DNA of 64,000 bases from Gordonibacter sp034932485 (lineage in GTDB: Bacteria; Actinomycetota; Coriobacteriia; Coriobacteriales; Eggerthellaceae), in assembly GCA_034932485.1 (NCBI GenBank), contig JAYFOQ010000002.1, positions 303,304-367,303 on the forward strand, in the 5' to 3' direction. Numbering within the stretch: position 1 is the stretch's first letter; every line of letters begins with the position of its first letter. Below the pieces are notes generated by a model that searched no databases, had not been told where the DNA came from, and was given only the letters and a program-made list of their open reading frames with translations. Shown here one piece after another: positions 9,127-18,018 of the stretch. A program made the position numbers and the translations under genes.

Positions 9127-9310
9127 ACACCCATACTACGCGACGCGCCCGTCAAGCACCATACACCGGCAGGGGTATTTTACATCCTCATACGGCCAGG
9201 AAAGCACCGACCGAGCCTGATCATATACATCAACACGCCTTCGCTACCTTGAAGTAGCATCCGCATAACACGGTGAAATCTACATCTCCCCTTGAGGTCG
9301 CCCTATCAGT

Positions 9311-9343
9311 CTCATATACTATATTACAAATATAGTATATGAG
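9311..9343 (+). promoter_or_regulatory. Perfect palindrome, probable autoregulatory operator of the MNT/HEPN operon
   Basis: A perfect 13-bp inverted repeat (9311-9323 with 9331-9343) around a 7-base spacer, AT-rich with TATACTATA / TATAGTATA cores. It ends 9 bases before the ATG of the antitoxin gene, where a promoter -10 would lie. The antitoxin carries a ribbon-helix-helix-like N-terminus, so repression of its own operon is the simplest reading. Confidence 0.75.
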
Positions 9344-9352
9344 GGGAGTGTC

Positions 9353-9814
9353 ATGGCGGGAGCGGTTTCAATATATTTGCGCGACGACCTCTTGCGAAGG
9401 CTCGATTCAGCGGTCGAACGCTGTGCGCGAGAAGACCGCGCACGTGGGCTAACGGGCCGGCATGTGACAAATCGCTCCAAACTGATCGAGCGCATTGTCG
9501 AAGGTTATCTCGACGAGAAAACCAACCTTGATGTCGAGGAGATTCGCTACCACGTAGTCTCCCTTGCCGAAGAGTACGGCGCCGCCAAGGTTTCTCTTTT
9601 CGGTTCGTTCGCGCGCGGCGAAGCGAGCGAGGCAAGCGACGTTGATATTCTCCTGGAAAAGGGCAGTATCAAGGGGCTTCGCGTTCTCGATTTCCAAGAC
9701 GCGCTGAGCGAGCGAATCGGACGATCGGTCGACGTAGTAACCACCGCAGGGGCAAGCGACAGATTCCTTAAGAATATCCGAAAAGACGAAGTGGTGCTTT
9801 ATGAAGCAGGCTGA
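9353..9814 (+). CDS. MNT-type nucleotidyltransferase antitoxin with RHH-like N-terminus
   Basis: The 153-residue protein joins two parts. Residues about 1-55 (VSIYLRDDLLRRLDSAV ... NRSKLIERIVEGYL) look like a ribbon-helix-helix DNA-binding domain. Residues about 60-150 are a minimal nucleotidyltransferase with GS, ten residues, then DVD (GSFARGE ... SDVDILLE), the MntA catalytic signature. In HEPN/MNT systems MntA AMPylates the HEPN toxin and so neutralises it. The next gene is the HEPN partner and overlaps by 14 bases. The fused DNA-binding part is not standard for MntA and would let the antitoxin repress its own palindromic promoter. Confidence 0.85.
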   Translation: MAGAVSIYLRDDLLRRLDSAVERCAREDRARGLTGRHVTNRSKLIERIVEGYLDEKTNLDVEEIRYHVVSLAEEYGAAKVSLFGSFARGEASEASDVDILLEKGSIKGLRVLDFQDALSERIGRSVDVVTTAGASDRFLKNIRKDEVVLYEAG

Positions 9815-10148
9815 CCGCGACAACGAACAGCTGGGCGTTATCCTGCGCTACTGCGAGCGACTCGATGTTGCCATCGAGCGTTTTGGCTCATCGTTTGCTG
9901 CATTCGCCTGCGACATCCCCTTTCAAGACAGCTGTTCGCTTTGCCTCATCCAAATCGGTGAAGCAACCGCACGCTTATCGGACAACTTTAAAGCAACCCA
10001 CCCCGAAATCGACTGGAAACGTATCTACGGTATGCGCTGCCACCTGGCACACGGCTACGAGGCATTCGATGCCGAAATAGTCTGGGATGCCGTCGAGCGC
10101 TGCATCCCGCCCCTGCGCGAGTTTTGCGACATCCACTTTCTCCGATGA
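9801..10148 (+). CDS. HEPN-domain toxin, HepT-like
   Basis: The 115-residue helical protein carries RCHLAHGY near residue 88, the R-x4-H-x-Y motif of HepT RNase toxins. The Tyr is the residue that the MNT partner AMPylates in studied systems, and R and H form the RNase site. It starts inside the end of the antitoxin gene (14-base overlap), the normal translational coupling of this toxin-antitoxin class. HEPN/MNT pairs act in plasmid or island maintenance or phage defence; the role here is not known. Confidence 0.87.
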   Translation: MKQADRDNEQLGVILRYCERLDVAIERFGSSFAAFACDIPFQDSCSLCLIQIGEATARLSDNFKATHPEIDWKRIYGMRCHLAHGYEAFDAEIVWDAVERCIPPLREFCDIHFLR

Positions 10149-10180
10149 AAGCCTAGCCCATCGGCGAACACCGACCGAAC

Positions 10181-10756
10181 CTAGCCTTTGATGTTGACCG
10201 GGTTGCCCCCTATGGTTATAGGATTGTCTCGAACAGAAGGGTCACCGATCATGACAAGGATGTCGTAATCGGAGTTCCAATCCTTGGTATCCGGCCCGTA
10301 GCAGTAGACATCGCCCTTCCTTGTTACGCCGAATAGCGCCGCAAGCTCGTCCGCCTGTACTTTATGCTCTTCGTAACGATATGAAACGCGCGTGATGGAG
10401 TACTGGAAGAGTATTGCGTTGTCGGCTTTCACTTGGGCAAATCCTGCAGCGGCAATCTTGTCGGCCGCTTCTTGGGCGGCACCTTCGATGCCACAGCCAT
10501 TCAGAACCAGGACGGTGATGTTCTCCTTGCCCGTCCTCACTGCTTCGGTCGAAGTCAGCTCCTTCACGTCGGCGGGCGCATTGGCTTCCAGTTTCGGAGA
10601 AACGCTTTCGCTTGCAGCCGCACCTGCCATCGCCGGTGTCTCTTCTTTGGAGGCGGGCTGCGCGGAGGAGCAGGAACAAACGAACAAGGCTGATGCAACA
10701 CAGAGAGCGATTACTCCCACCTGCCACTTACTCTTCACAAAACCGAGCATACGCAC
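10181..10756 (-). CDS. LytR C-terminal (LytR_C) domain lipoprotein
   Basis: The protein has a signal sequence ending in VCSC, a plausible lipobox, so it is probably anchored at the outer face of the membrane. After a low-complexity Ala/Ser/Glu linker, residues about 80-185 match a LytR_C domain (ITVLVLNGCGIEGAAQEAADKIAAAGF). The catalytic LytR-CpsA-Psr phosphotransferase domain is absent. The frame starts at GTG 10756; an ATG at 10750 is equally likely, with a GAGGGGGG sequence just upstream of both. It converges on the HEPN gene, with about 30 bases between stops. A cell-wall role is inferred from the domain only. Confidence 0.72.
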   Translation of the reverse strand: MRMLGFVKSKWQVGVIALCVASALFVCSCSSAQPASKEETPAMAGAAASESVSPKLEANAPADVKELTSTEAVRTGKENITVLVLNGCGIEGAAQEAADKIAAAGFAQVKADNAILFQYSITRVSYRYEEHKVQADELAALFGVTRKGDVYCYGPDTKDWNSDYDILVMIGDPSVRDNPITIGGNPVNIKG

Positions 10757-10831
10757 CAGCCCCCCTCAGAGCCGCATTCCCATAGCACCGCGAAATTAGT
10801 ATGTTCCCTCCCAGAGTCATTAGATAAAGAA

Positions 10832-10873
10832 AACCCCCTCGAAGCGCAGTTCAGTTCATTCTTCGAGGGGGTT
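10832..10873. terminator. Terminator after the activase gene
   Basis: A perfect 13-bp inverted repeat (10832-10844 with 10861-10873), 16-base loop. On the minus strand a T-rich run follows, which suits the activase gene; it lies 17 bases past its stop codon. Confidence 0.85.
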
Positions 10874-10889
10874 CTTGCTTCTTCAGCGA

Positions 10890-13800
10890 TTACTGCACTT
10901 GCTCAGTCTCTACTTCCAGCTGGCCCGCCACCTCTTGCACGGGGTGGGTGCAACCAGCCTCAACAAAGCGATTGCGCGCAGCTTTGGCCTCGGCCTCCTT
11001 TTCGGCGAGGTTTGATTTCGCCACCGCTATCATCAATTTGATACGGTTAAGCTGGTTTACCTCAGAGGCGCCAGGATCGTAGTCTACCGCTACGATATTA
11101 CTCTCGGGGTAACGGCGCCGCAATTCTTTAATTACGGCTTTTCCCACCACATGATTTGGCAAGCAGGCGAAAGGCTGCGTGCACACCACGTTGGGCGCAC
11201 CCGTGCGCACAAGCTCCACCATCTCCGCGGTAAGCAGCCACCCCTCACCCATCGAGTTGCAAAGCGACAATATCTCGCTGGCATATTCAGCCAACTCGTA
11301 GATATCTGCGGGGGGCTCAAAGCGTGAAGAATCCGCGAGTGCCTTCGTCACGGATGCGCGCAGTTTAGCAATGGCCCAAATACCAATCCGGGAGCCGACA
11401 GCACCCTTCGCCGGACGACCGAGTGGATCTTTCTGGAAAATACCACCCGCCATACCGAACAGGAAGAATTCAGCTAAGCCAGGTACAACAGCCTCGCAGC
11501 CTTCGCGCTCAATCACCTCCACAATCTGATTGTTTGCTGTGGGATGAAACTTCACTAGAATCTCGCCCACCACACCAACGCGCGGCTTTAAACCCTCACC
11601 AGCAAGCGGCAACGTGTCAAAATCTTCCACAATGCGACGCGCCGTGTCTTTGAACTCGCGATGCTTGAGCCCACGCGCAAGCTGGCCCTTACAGGTAGTC
11701 ATCCAGTGATCGTACAGACGAGTAGCGCTGCCCGCCTCCTGCTCGTAGGGACGCGTGCGGTACAACGCCATCATAAGCAGATCGCCATAGAAGATGGAAT
11801 AAGCAGCTTGCAACAGCATAGATGGCGTTACTTTGAAGCCCGGGTTTTCCTCCCCCAAATCTTTGAAAGACAGGGCAATCACCGGTACATGGGACAAACC
11901 GACAGCGGCCAGCGCTTTACGAATGAGTGAGATATAGTTTGTAGCACGGCATCCGCCGCCCGTCTGGGTAATGATGACAGCAAGCTTATCTGTGTCATAT
12001 TTCCCCGACATAACTGCCTCCATAATCTGGCCCGTAACCAGAATGGAGGGGTAGCAAATGTCGTTATTCACATACTTCAGACCTGCGTCAACCGCACCAT
12101 GATCTACTGAAGGAAGCAATTCGAAGTTATACCCGTTCTTTTTGAACACCTCAACAAGTAGCTCAAAGTGAATAGGAGCCATCTGCGGACAAAGGATAGT
12201 ATAGCCTGCATCCTTCATTTCCTGAGTGAATACCGCGCGCGGGAACTCAGTCGTCGATCCCTCGCGTTGGCGGATGCGCTCAACCACTTCGGGCGTTGCC
12301 TTTTCGGCGAACGTCTTAGGAGGATTCACAACCAACTTTTTAGCGAGGGCCCCTTCAACTTCACCCGTCCGCGCAGCAACGGCAGCTTCGGGCGTAGCTA
12401 TGAACGTATCGGGATTGAAGGAGACAGTCGGGCAGCCGCGCGGCATACGATCGGCCTCGGCCCTCTCGTCGGCCTGATCTTTTAGAGCGGCCAGCAACGA
12501 ACGCACGCGAATACGCGCCGCGCCGAGATTCGATACTTCATCAATCTTGAGCACGGTATACACCTTGCCCGCAGCTTCAAGAATTTCCTGCACCTGATCG
12601 GTAGTAAGTGCGTCGAGTCCACAGCCAAAACTGTTCATCTGGATAAGATCGAGATCGGCCCGTTCAGTGGTAACCTTCGCCGCTGCATAAAGGCGCGTAT
12701 GATACATCCATTGGTCCACCAGACGAATGGGACGCTCAAGCGTACCCAAATGCGCGATAGAATCCTCTGTAAGCACCGCCAAACCAAAGCTGGTAAGCAG
12801 CTCAGGAATGGCATGGTTAATCTCGGGGTCATTGTGGTAGGGACGACCAGCCAACACAATACCGTGCGTTCCTGTCTGTTCCATCCAATGCAACGTCTCT
12901 TCGCCTTTAGCACGAATATCGCGTTTGAATACCTCATCCTCAGCCCATGCTGCTTCAACAGCCGCGTCTATCTCGGCTTGCGTCGGCACAGAACCTTGCC
13001 CCATAAGATCGGGGTGAGTTTGTACCAATTCCACAAACAGGCGCTTCTTCAAATGCTCCTTCTTGTCGTAAGGGAGCCAAGGAGTGAGCAGTTGCGCGTT
13101 TGACGTACGCAATTCATCAATGTTCAAACGCAACGCTTCAGGGTAGCTAGCCACGATGGGACAGTTGAAATGGTTACCTGCGCCTTCATCTTCCTGACGT
13201 TCCCATTTACTACAGGGAAACCAGATGAAATCGGGATTCTTGTCCAGCAGATTCATAATGTGACCGTGACTGAGTTTCGCCGGATAACACACGCTTTCAG
13301 ACGGCATGGATTCAATACCCGCCTCGTACGTCTTCTTTGTAGACGGGTCACTCAATATCACGCGGAAGCCCAGGTGCGTGAAAAAGGTGAACCAGAACGG
13401 ATAATTCTCGTACAAATTTAATGCGCGTGGAATACCCACACAACCGCGCGGAGCATCCTCGGAGGCCAGCGGCTCGTAACCAAACAAGCGATTTGATTTG
13501 TACTCATAAAGGTTCGGTACATTCTTAGACTCATCATGAGTACCCGCACCCTTTTCGCAGCGGTTACCCGTAATAAACCGACGGCGCTTGCCCGTGGTCT
13601 CATCAATGCCGAAGTCGTTCACCGTAAGCAAGCAGTGATTCTCACACGCTTTGCAGCGCAGTGTCTTATGTGTGGGAGCAAGAGCCTCAATCTGCTCAAG
13701 AGACAGTAGAGACGACTTCACCGCAGTAGGCAAAGAAACCTCATCGAAGTCCGAGCTCCATGCCGCCCCAGCATCTGCCTTATGCTGCCCTTGCGCAACC

Positions 13801-15740
13801 GCGAAACGATAGCGATCACGCGCCAACAGGGCTGCGCCGAACGCACCCATATTGCCAGCAATATCTGGACGCACAGCCTCGACCTCGGAAAGCTGCTCAA
13901 ATGCACGCAATACGGCATCGTTCAGGAACGTGCCGCCTTGCACAATAACCTTCGTACCCACATCATGCGGATCGCGAATTTTAATAACTTTAAACAATGC
14001 GTTCTTGATAACGGAGATAGCCAAACCCGCGGCAATGTCGCCCACGGTGGCACCTTCCTTTTGCGCCTGCTTCACGCGGCTGTTCATGAATACCGTACAC
14101 CGGCTACCCAGATCGACGGGGCGTTCGGCGCGTACAGCAGTTTGTGCGAACTCAGCCACATCAAGGTTCAAGCCAGTAGCAAAGCTCTCGATAAAGCTGC
14201 CACAGCCCGAAGAACATGCCTCGTTCAGCATGATGTGGTCGATGACGCCATCCTTCACCCGCAGACATTTCATGTCCTGCCCACCGATGTCGAGAATAAA
14301 TTCTACGCCGGGCAGCATCTCTTGTGCGCCACGCAAGTGCGCCACCGTTTCAATCTCGCCGGAGTCCACACGCAAAGCCTCAAGCAGCAAATGTTCACCA
14401 TAGCCAGTTACTGTCGAGTGTCCGATATGCACGCGTCGCGCGCCCGTACCGGCATTGACTGGAAGGGCATTGTAAAGATTCGCGAGAGCTGCCTTTGCGC
14501 AACCCAGCACATCGCCCTTATTGCTGGCATAGTGCGACCACAGAAGTGCGCCATCCTCGTCTATAAGCGCCGCCTTAAACGTGGTAGACCCAGCATCAAT
14601 GCCCAGGTAGGCAATGCCTTCGTAATCCATAAGCTCGGCACGACGCACCACTTCGGTTGCGTGACGATCCGAGAAGGCTGCATAATCGTCGGCACTCTCA
14701 AACAGAGGAGGCAAGCGCACAACTTCGGAACCCTGGATGTCGCCGAGATTCTTCAAACGATCAAGTACCGCAGAGAGAAGCTCGGCCTTCACCGTCTGAC
14801 TCGCCGCACCAGCCATGGCGCAGCCACTTGCCACAAACAGGTGAGCATCTTCGGGGACGATACGATGTTCCTCATCAAGTTCGAGCGTTTCGTAGAAGCG
14901 TTTGCGCAGTTCAGGCAAGTATTGCAAAGGACCACCCAAAAACGCTACATAACCGCGGATAGGGCGACCGCACGCTAGGCCACTAATCGTCTGCGTAACT
15001 ACCGACTGGAAAATGGATGCAGCAATATCCTCTTTGCGTGCACCTTCGTTCAACAACGGCTGCACGTCGGTCTTGGCAAACACGCCACAGCGACTAGCGA
15101 TAGGGTAAATGGTTTGGCTGTTTGCCGCCAACTCATTCAAACCACCCGCATCAGTGTTCAGGAGCACAGCCATCTGATCGATAAACGCGCCCGTACCGCC
15201 CGCACAGGTACCGTTCATACGTTGTTCGATGCCCTGATCGAAATAAATAATTTTTGCATCCTCGCCACCCAGTTCGATAGCCACATCCGTCTGAGGAATA
15301 AACGTCTCAACAGCCGTCTTTGAGGCAATAACCTCTTGCACAAATTCGACGCCCAGCCACTGAGCCAACAGAAGTCCACCCGAGCCTGTGATGGCGATGG
15401 TCATAGCCTTGTGCCCAAATTCAGCCGCAGCCTCTTCCAGCACCTCAACAATGGTGGCGCGCACGTCAGCATGATGGCGACGATATACCGAAAAGTGCAC
15501 TTTGTGGGCTTCGTCCAAAATAGCCAACTTCACCGTAGTCGACCCCACGTCAATGCCGATATGCAGCGTTTCCGTCGCCACGTGACACGATGCCGACGAA
15601 ATGTCTGCCGAATTGGTCTGATCATCTGCCACAACAGCGACGCGTGGAGCGCACGATACGCACGGCGATATCAGCAGTGGTGAATCTACCGTTTCTGCAA
15701 AGTTGCTATTCTTGTTCTCATTCATGGACTCGCTCGCCAT
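10890..15740 (-). CDS. Fused double acyl-CoA dehydratase activase (BadF/BadG type) with DUF2229 and HgdB-like parts
   Basis: The 1616-residue protein contains two ASKHA ATPase domains (about 60-320, DVGSTTVKLAILDE; about 385-655, DAGSTTFKAALIDE). A DUF2229 domain follows (about 780-960; GIPRALNLYENYPFW), then a long C-terminal region with dehydratase-like parts. Related activases use ATP to drive a low-potential electron into 2-hydroxyacyl-CoA dehydratases. Each repeat keeps one Cys motif (NGTCAGGTGAF, NEACSSGCGSF), but the positions of the second cluster Cys in HgdC read IASKTA and VAHLRGA. I chose the ATG at 15740 because AAGGAG lies just upstream. A TetR gene precedes it by 51 bases. No dehydratase subunits are adjacent, so the target is unknown. 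Confidence 0.88.
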   Translation of the reverse strand: MASESMNENKNSNFAETVDSPLLISPCVSCAPRVAVVADDQTNSADISSASCHVATETLHIGIDVGSTTVKLAILDEAHKVHFSVYRRHHADVRATIVEVLEEAAAEFGHKAMTIAITGSGGLLLAQWLGVEFVQEVIASKTAVETFIPQTDVAIELGGEDAKIIYFDQGIEQRMNGTCAGGTGAFIDQMAVLLNTDAGGLNELAANSQTIYPIASRCGVFAKTDVQPLLNEGARKEDIAASIFQSVVTQTISGLACGRPIRGYVAFLGGPLQYLPELRKRFYETLELDEEHRIVPEDAHLFVASGCAMAGAASQTVKAELLSAVLDRLKNLGDIQGSEVVRLPPLFESADDYAAFSDRHATEVVRRAELMDYEGIAYLGIDAGSTTFKAALIDEDGALLWSHYASNKGDVLGCAKAALANLYNALPVNAGTGARRVHIGHSTVTGYGEHLLLEALRVDSGEIETVAHLRGAQEMLPGVEFILDIGGQDMKCLRVKDGVIDHIMLNEACSSGCGSFIESFATGLNLDVAEFAQTAVRAERPVDLGSRCTVFMNSRVKQAQKEGATVGDIAAGLAISVIKNALFKVIKIRDPHDVGTKVIVQGGTFLNDAVLRAFEQLSEVEAVRPDIAGNMGAFGAALLARDRYRFAVAQGQHKADAGAAWSSDFDEVSLPTAVKSSLLSLEQIEALAPTHKTLRCKACENHCLLTVNDFGIDETTGKRRRFITGNRCEKGAGTHDESKNVPNLYEYKSNRLFGYEPLASEDAPRGCVGIPRALNLYENYPFWFTFFTHLGFRVILSDPSTKKTYEAGIESMPSESVCYPAKLSHGHIMNLLDKNPDFIWFPCSKWERQEDEGAGNHFNCPIVASYPEALRLNIDELRTSNAQLLTPWLPYDKKEHLKKRLFVELVQTHPDLMGQGSVPTQAEIDAAVEAAWAEDEVFKRDIRAKGEETLHWMEQTGTHGIVLAGRPYHNDPEINHAIPELLTSFGLAVLTEDSIAHLGTLERPIRLVDQWMYHTRLYAAAKVTTERADLDLIQMNSFGCGLDALTTDQVQEILEAAGKVYTVLKIDEVSNLGAARIRVRSLLAALKDQADERAEADRMPRGCPTVSFNPDTFIATPEAAVAARTGEVEGALAKKLVVNPPKTFAEKATPEVVERIRQREGSTTEFPRAVFTQEMKDAGYTILCPQMAPIHFELLVEVFKKNGYNFELLPSVDHGAVDAGLKYVNNDICYPSILVTGQIMEAVMSGKYDTDKLAVIITQTGGGCRATNYISLIRKALAAVGLSHVPVIALSFKDLGEENPGFKVTPSMLLQAAYSIFYGDLLMMALYRTRPYEQEAGSATRLYDHWMTTCKGQLARGLKHREFKDTARRIVEDFDTLPLAGEGLKPRVGVVGEILVKFHPTANNQIVEVIEREGCEAVVPGLAEFFLFGMAGGIFQKDPLGRPAKGAVGSRIGIWAIAKLRASVTKALADSSRFEPPADIYELAEYASEILSLCNSMGEGWLLTAEMVELVRTGAPNVVCTQPFACLPNHVVGKAVIKELRRRYPESNIVAVDYDPGASEVNQLNRIKLMIAVAKSNLAEKEAEAKAARNRFVEAGCTHPVQEVAGQLEVETEQVQ

Positions 15741-15791
15741 GACCTTCTCCTTTATACGCTTACTATAGGTTGCGGGCAAACGCCCAACTAG

Positions 15792-16520
15792 TTATAACTT
15801 GATAGTATCTCCCGGCTTGATAAAGAACAGCTTCATAGCGATAAGAGCCATCTCTTCCGAGCCTTCCTGCATGCCGGTATCCAGCCACCGCGAAATAACT
15901 CCAAGGTAGGCTTCTGCATAAAACGCAACATAGTAGCCCACAAACGGCGTGGGATCGCTGCGATAGCGCTCGTGTAAAATGGATTGAATAAGATTCGTGC
16001 AAATGGAATCGCGCAAACGCGGACCAAATCGCACATCGCCTCCGGGCCCTAATACAGCATGCAGAAACGCACCTTGCTCGCGCAGGTAGTCGAACAATTC
16101 CACTAAAAATGGCAGGGGCTTTTTTCGGGTACGATATGCAAGCAGTTTGCGCACGGTCATATCTTGCAGTTTGGCTTGGAACTGAACCAAATCGCGCATA
16201 ACCTCGTCTTCAAACGTGGCCAGCAGATTCTCTTTGTCGTGAAAATGATTATAGAACGTACCCCGATTCAAATCGGCACGTGCGCACAGATCATTTACCG
16301 TAATAGCATCGAAGCCGCGTTCTTCCATAAGAGCAATAAGCGCACCTCGTAATGCTTTTTTCGAACGCACGATACGGCGATCCTCACAGGTTGGTACAAC
16401 GCCGCGCGCGACCGAGGCTTCGGAACCCGAAAGAACCGCCACGTTCTCCGCATGAGGCGAAGACAATTGCGTAAGGGGCAACTTCGCCACCACAACGTCA
16501 TCAAGGACGTTAGTTGCCAT
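15792..16520 (-). CDS. TetR-family transcriptional regulator
   Basis: The 242-residue protein has a TetR HTH at about residues 55-105 (ALIALMEERGFDAITVNDLCARADLNRGTFYNHF) and a C-terminal helical ligand domain of TetR_C_7 type. An extra 50-residue N-terminal segment of low complexity precedes the HTH. GGAGG lies 6 bases before the ATG. It is the first gene of a likely two-gene operon with the giant activase, and a TGAACA/TGTTCA dyad lies upstream, so it probably represses itself and the activase in answer to a small ligand such as an acyl-CoA (inference). Confidence 0.9.
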   Translation of the reverse strand: MATNVLDDVVVAKLPLTQLSSPHAENVAVLSGSEASVARGVVPTCEDRRIVRSKKALRGALIALMEERGFDAITVNDLCARADLNRGTFYNHFHDKENLLATFEDEVMRDLVQFQAKLQDMTVRKLLAYRTRKKPLPFLVELFDYLREQGAFLHAVLGPGGDVRFGPRLRDSICTNLIQSILHERYRSDPTPFVGYYVAFYAEAYLGVISRWLDTGMQEGSEEMALIAMKLFFIKPGDTIKL

Positions 16521-16575
16521 TCATTCCTCCCTATAACCGTAAGCTCTCAGTCTTAATAAACACGTCGATCAAAAA

Positions 16576-16590
16576 TGAACACATTGTTCA
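16576..16590 (-). promoter_or_regulatory. Candidate TetR operator
   Basis: TGAACA, three bases, TGTTCA: a perfect dyad 56-70 bases before the tetR start. On the minus strand it overlaps a TTGAAC that could serve as a -35 box. Confidence 0.5.
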
Positions 16591-16673
16591 ATAGCGGTTA
16601 TTTTACGAGGAAACCCACAGGAAGGCAATGACAGAAGTCTATCGTGCATATATTCCGTGAAGGTTGGTATCTC

Positions 16674-16729
16674 ATTGTCACCTTAATTCCCAGTATTCAT
16701 TGACAAACTTAAAGCATCTCACCTACTAT
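16674..16729 (+). promoter_or_regulatory. birA promoter with BirA-operator-like sequence
   Basis: TTGACA (16700) and TACTAT (16724) form a good -35/-10 pair with 18-base spacing. ATTGTCACC at 16674 and ATTGACAAA at 16699 form a dyad (TTGTCA ... TGACAA) covering the -35 box, separated by 16 bases, much like BirA sites in other bacteria. The same block recurs before bioY with identical spacing. Confidence 0.7.
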
Positions 16730-16755
16730 GCCGCATGACAACGAAAGGATTTTTC

Positions 16756-17727
16756 ATGTCGACGAAAAGGCGAACACTGCGCCTGCTTGAAGAAAACCGA
16801 GGCGATTGTGTGTCCGGGGCAAAACTGGCAGCATCGCTGGGCGTAAGCCGCAATGCCGTCTGGAAAGCTGTCTGCGCTCTGCGCGACGAGGGCTATGAGA
16901 TTACGGCAGCCACGAATAAGGGATATCGCCTCTCGCAGGAAAACGACCTCCTATCGCCCGAAAGTATCGAGCGATTCCTTCCCACTCGGCACCCTTTCGA
17001 TATCGTACTACGCAAATGCGTATCATCCACGAACACCGAAGCACAGCAGCTTGCCGTCGGCGGAGCACGCGAAGGCACGGTGGTGGTAGCAGAGGAACAG
17101 ACCGCCGGCAAGGGACGGCGTGGTAAGTCTTTTTTCTCCCCCGCCGCTACCGGCATTTACCTTAGCATTGTATTGCGACCAACACTGCAAGCAAACGATG
17201 GGGCATACTTAACTGCCGCCGCTGCCGTTGCCTGTGCTCAGGCCATTGAGGAAGTGACCAACAGAAAAGCAACCATCAAGTGGATAAACGATATTTTCTG
17301 CGATGGACGGAAGGTAGCAGGCATCCTCACCGAAGGAGCCTTGGGTATGGAATCAGGTCGCTTCGATTACGCGGTACTGGGTATCGGCGTAAACGTGAAA
17401 CCACCCTGCGCGGGCTTTCCATCCGATGTAGCCGACGTAGCCGGAACTCTCTGTCCCACAAACACCGACCCCTTGCGTAGTAAATTGGTAGCCAACATCC
17501 TTTCACGGTTTTGGCATCTGTATGAACACTTGGACGACCAATCGTTTTACGACGACTACCGCAAACGTTGCTTTTTGCTTGGTCAACCTATCGTTATCAC
17601 GCGTCATGGTCAACGAATCCGTGCACGAGCAGTCGACCTAACCCCCGACTTCCAGCTGGTCATAGAACTGCCCGACAAGACACGCGAGCATCTTTTCTAT
17701 GGCGAGGTAAGCACAACACGCGCCTAG
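16756..17727 (+). CDS. birA: BirA: biotin-protein ligase and biotin operon repressor
   Basis: The 323-residue protein has an N-terminal winged-helix domain (about 1-65; SGAKLAASLGVSRNAVWKAV), so it is the bifunctional, DNA-binding form. The ligase domain follows (about 75-270) with GKGRRGKSFFSP as the biotinyl-AMP loop and KWINDIFCDGRKVAGIL. A small C-terminal SH3-like cap ends it. It makes biotinyl-AMP, biotinylates carboxylases and, when loaded, represses biotin genes. The ATG at 16756 follows AAAGGA; an in-frame ATG at 16735 lacks a site. It stands directly upstream of bioYBDA. Confidence 0.93.
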   Translation: MSTKRRTLRLLEENRGDCVSGAKLAASLGVSRNAVWKAVCALRDEGYEITAATNKGYRLSQENDLLSPESIERFLPTRHPFDIVLRKCVSSTNTEAQQLAVGGAREGTVVVAEEQTAGKGRRGKSFFSPAATGIYLSIVLRPTLQANDGAYLTAAAAVACAQAIEEVTNRKATIKWINDIFCDGRKVAGILTEGALGMESGRFDYAVLGIGVNVKPPCAGFPSDVADVAGTLCPTNTDPLRSKLVANILSRFWHLYEHLDDQSFYDDYRKRCFLLGQPIVITRHGQRIRARAVDLTPDFQLVIELPDKTREHLFYGEVSTTRA

Positions 17728-17764
17728 CAACCACCCCTCCCTCCTTTGCGCGTAAGCGCACGGA

Positions 17765-17800
17765 AGCCCCGTCTTCGGATCTCAATTCGAAGACGGGGCT
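17765..17800 (+). terminator. Terminator after birA
   Basis: A perfect 13-bp GC-rich inverted repeat (17765-17777 with 17788-17800) followed by TTTTT. It separates birA from the bioY promoter. Confidence 0.9.
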
Positions 17801-17821
17801 TTTTCGATATGCCTCGCCCTT

Positions 17822-17877
17822 ATTGTCACCCTGAAATTTATCTTCTGTTGACATCGAAGAAACGCTTGACCTACCAT
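17822..17877 (+). promoter_or_regulatory. bioY promoter with BirA-operator-like sequence
   Basis: ATTGTCACC at 17822, TTGACA at 17848 and TACCAT at 17872. The distances (26 and 24 bases) equal those in the birA promoter. The right half-site here is weaker (TTGACATC). It lies about 140 bases before the bioY start, so the mRNA would have a long leader. Confidence 0.68.
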
Positions 17878-18018
17878 GCGCCTACCAACGGAAGCATCGG
17901 CAACAAAGAAACAGCGTCGGCCGCAAGGCAGCCGACATTTCTGCGAAGCAATCCTTCAAGCATCGGGCCACCCGCCATAACACACGGGGGCCTCTCGGCA
18001 GAAAGGTATTTACCACTT

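Noticed and set aside
13782..14978. 398-codon open frame opposite the activase
   Set aside because: It is antisense to the clearly coding activase gene and has no motif.
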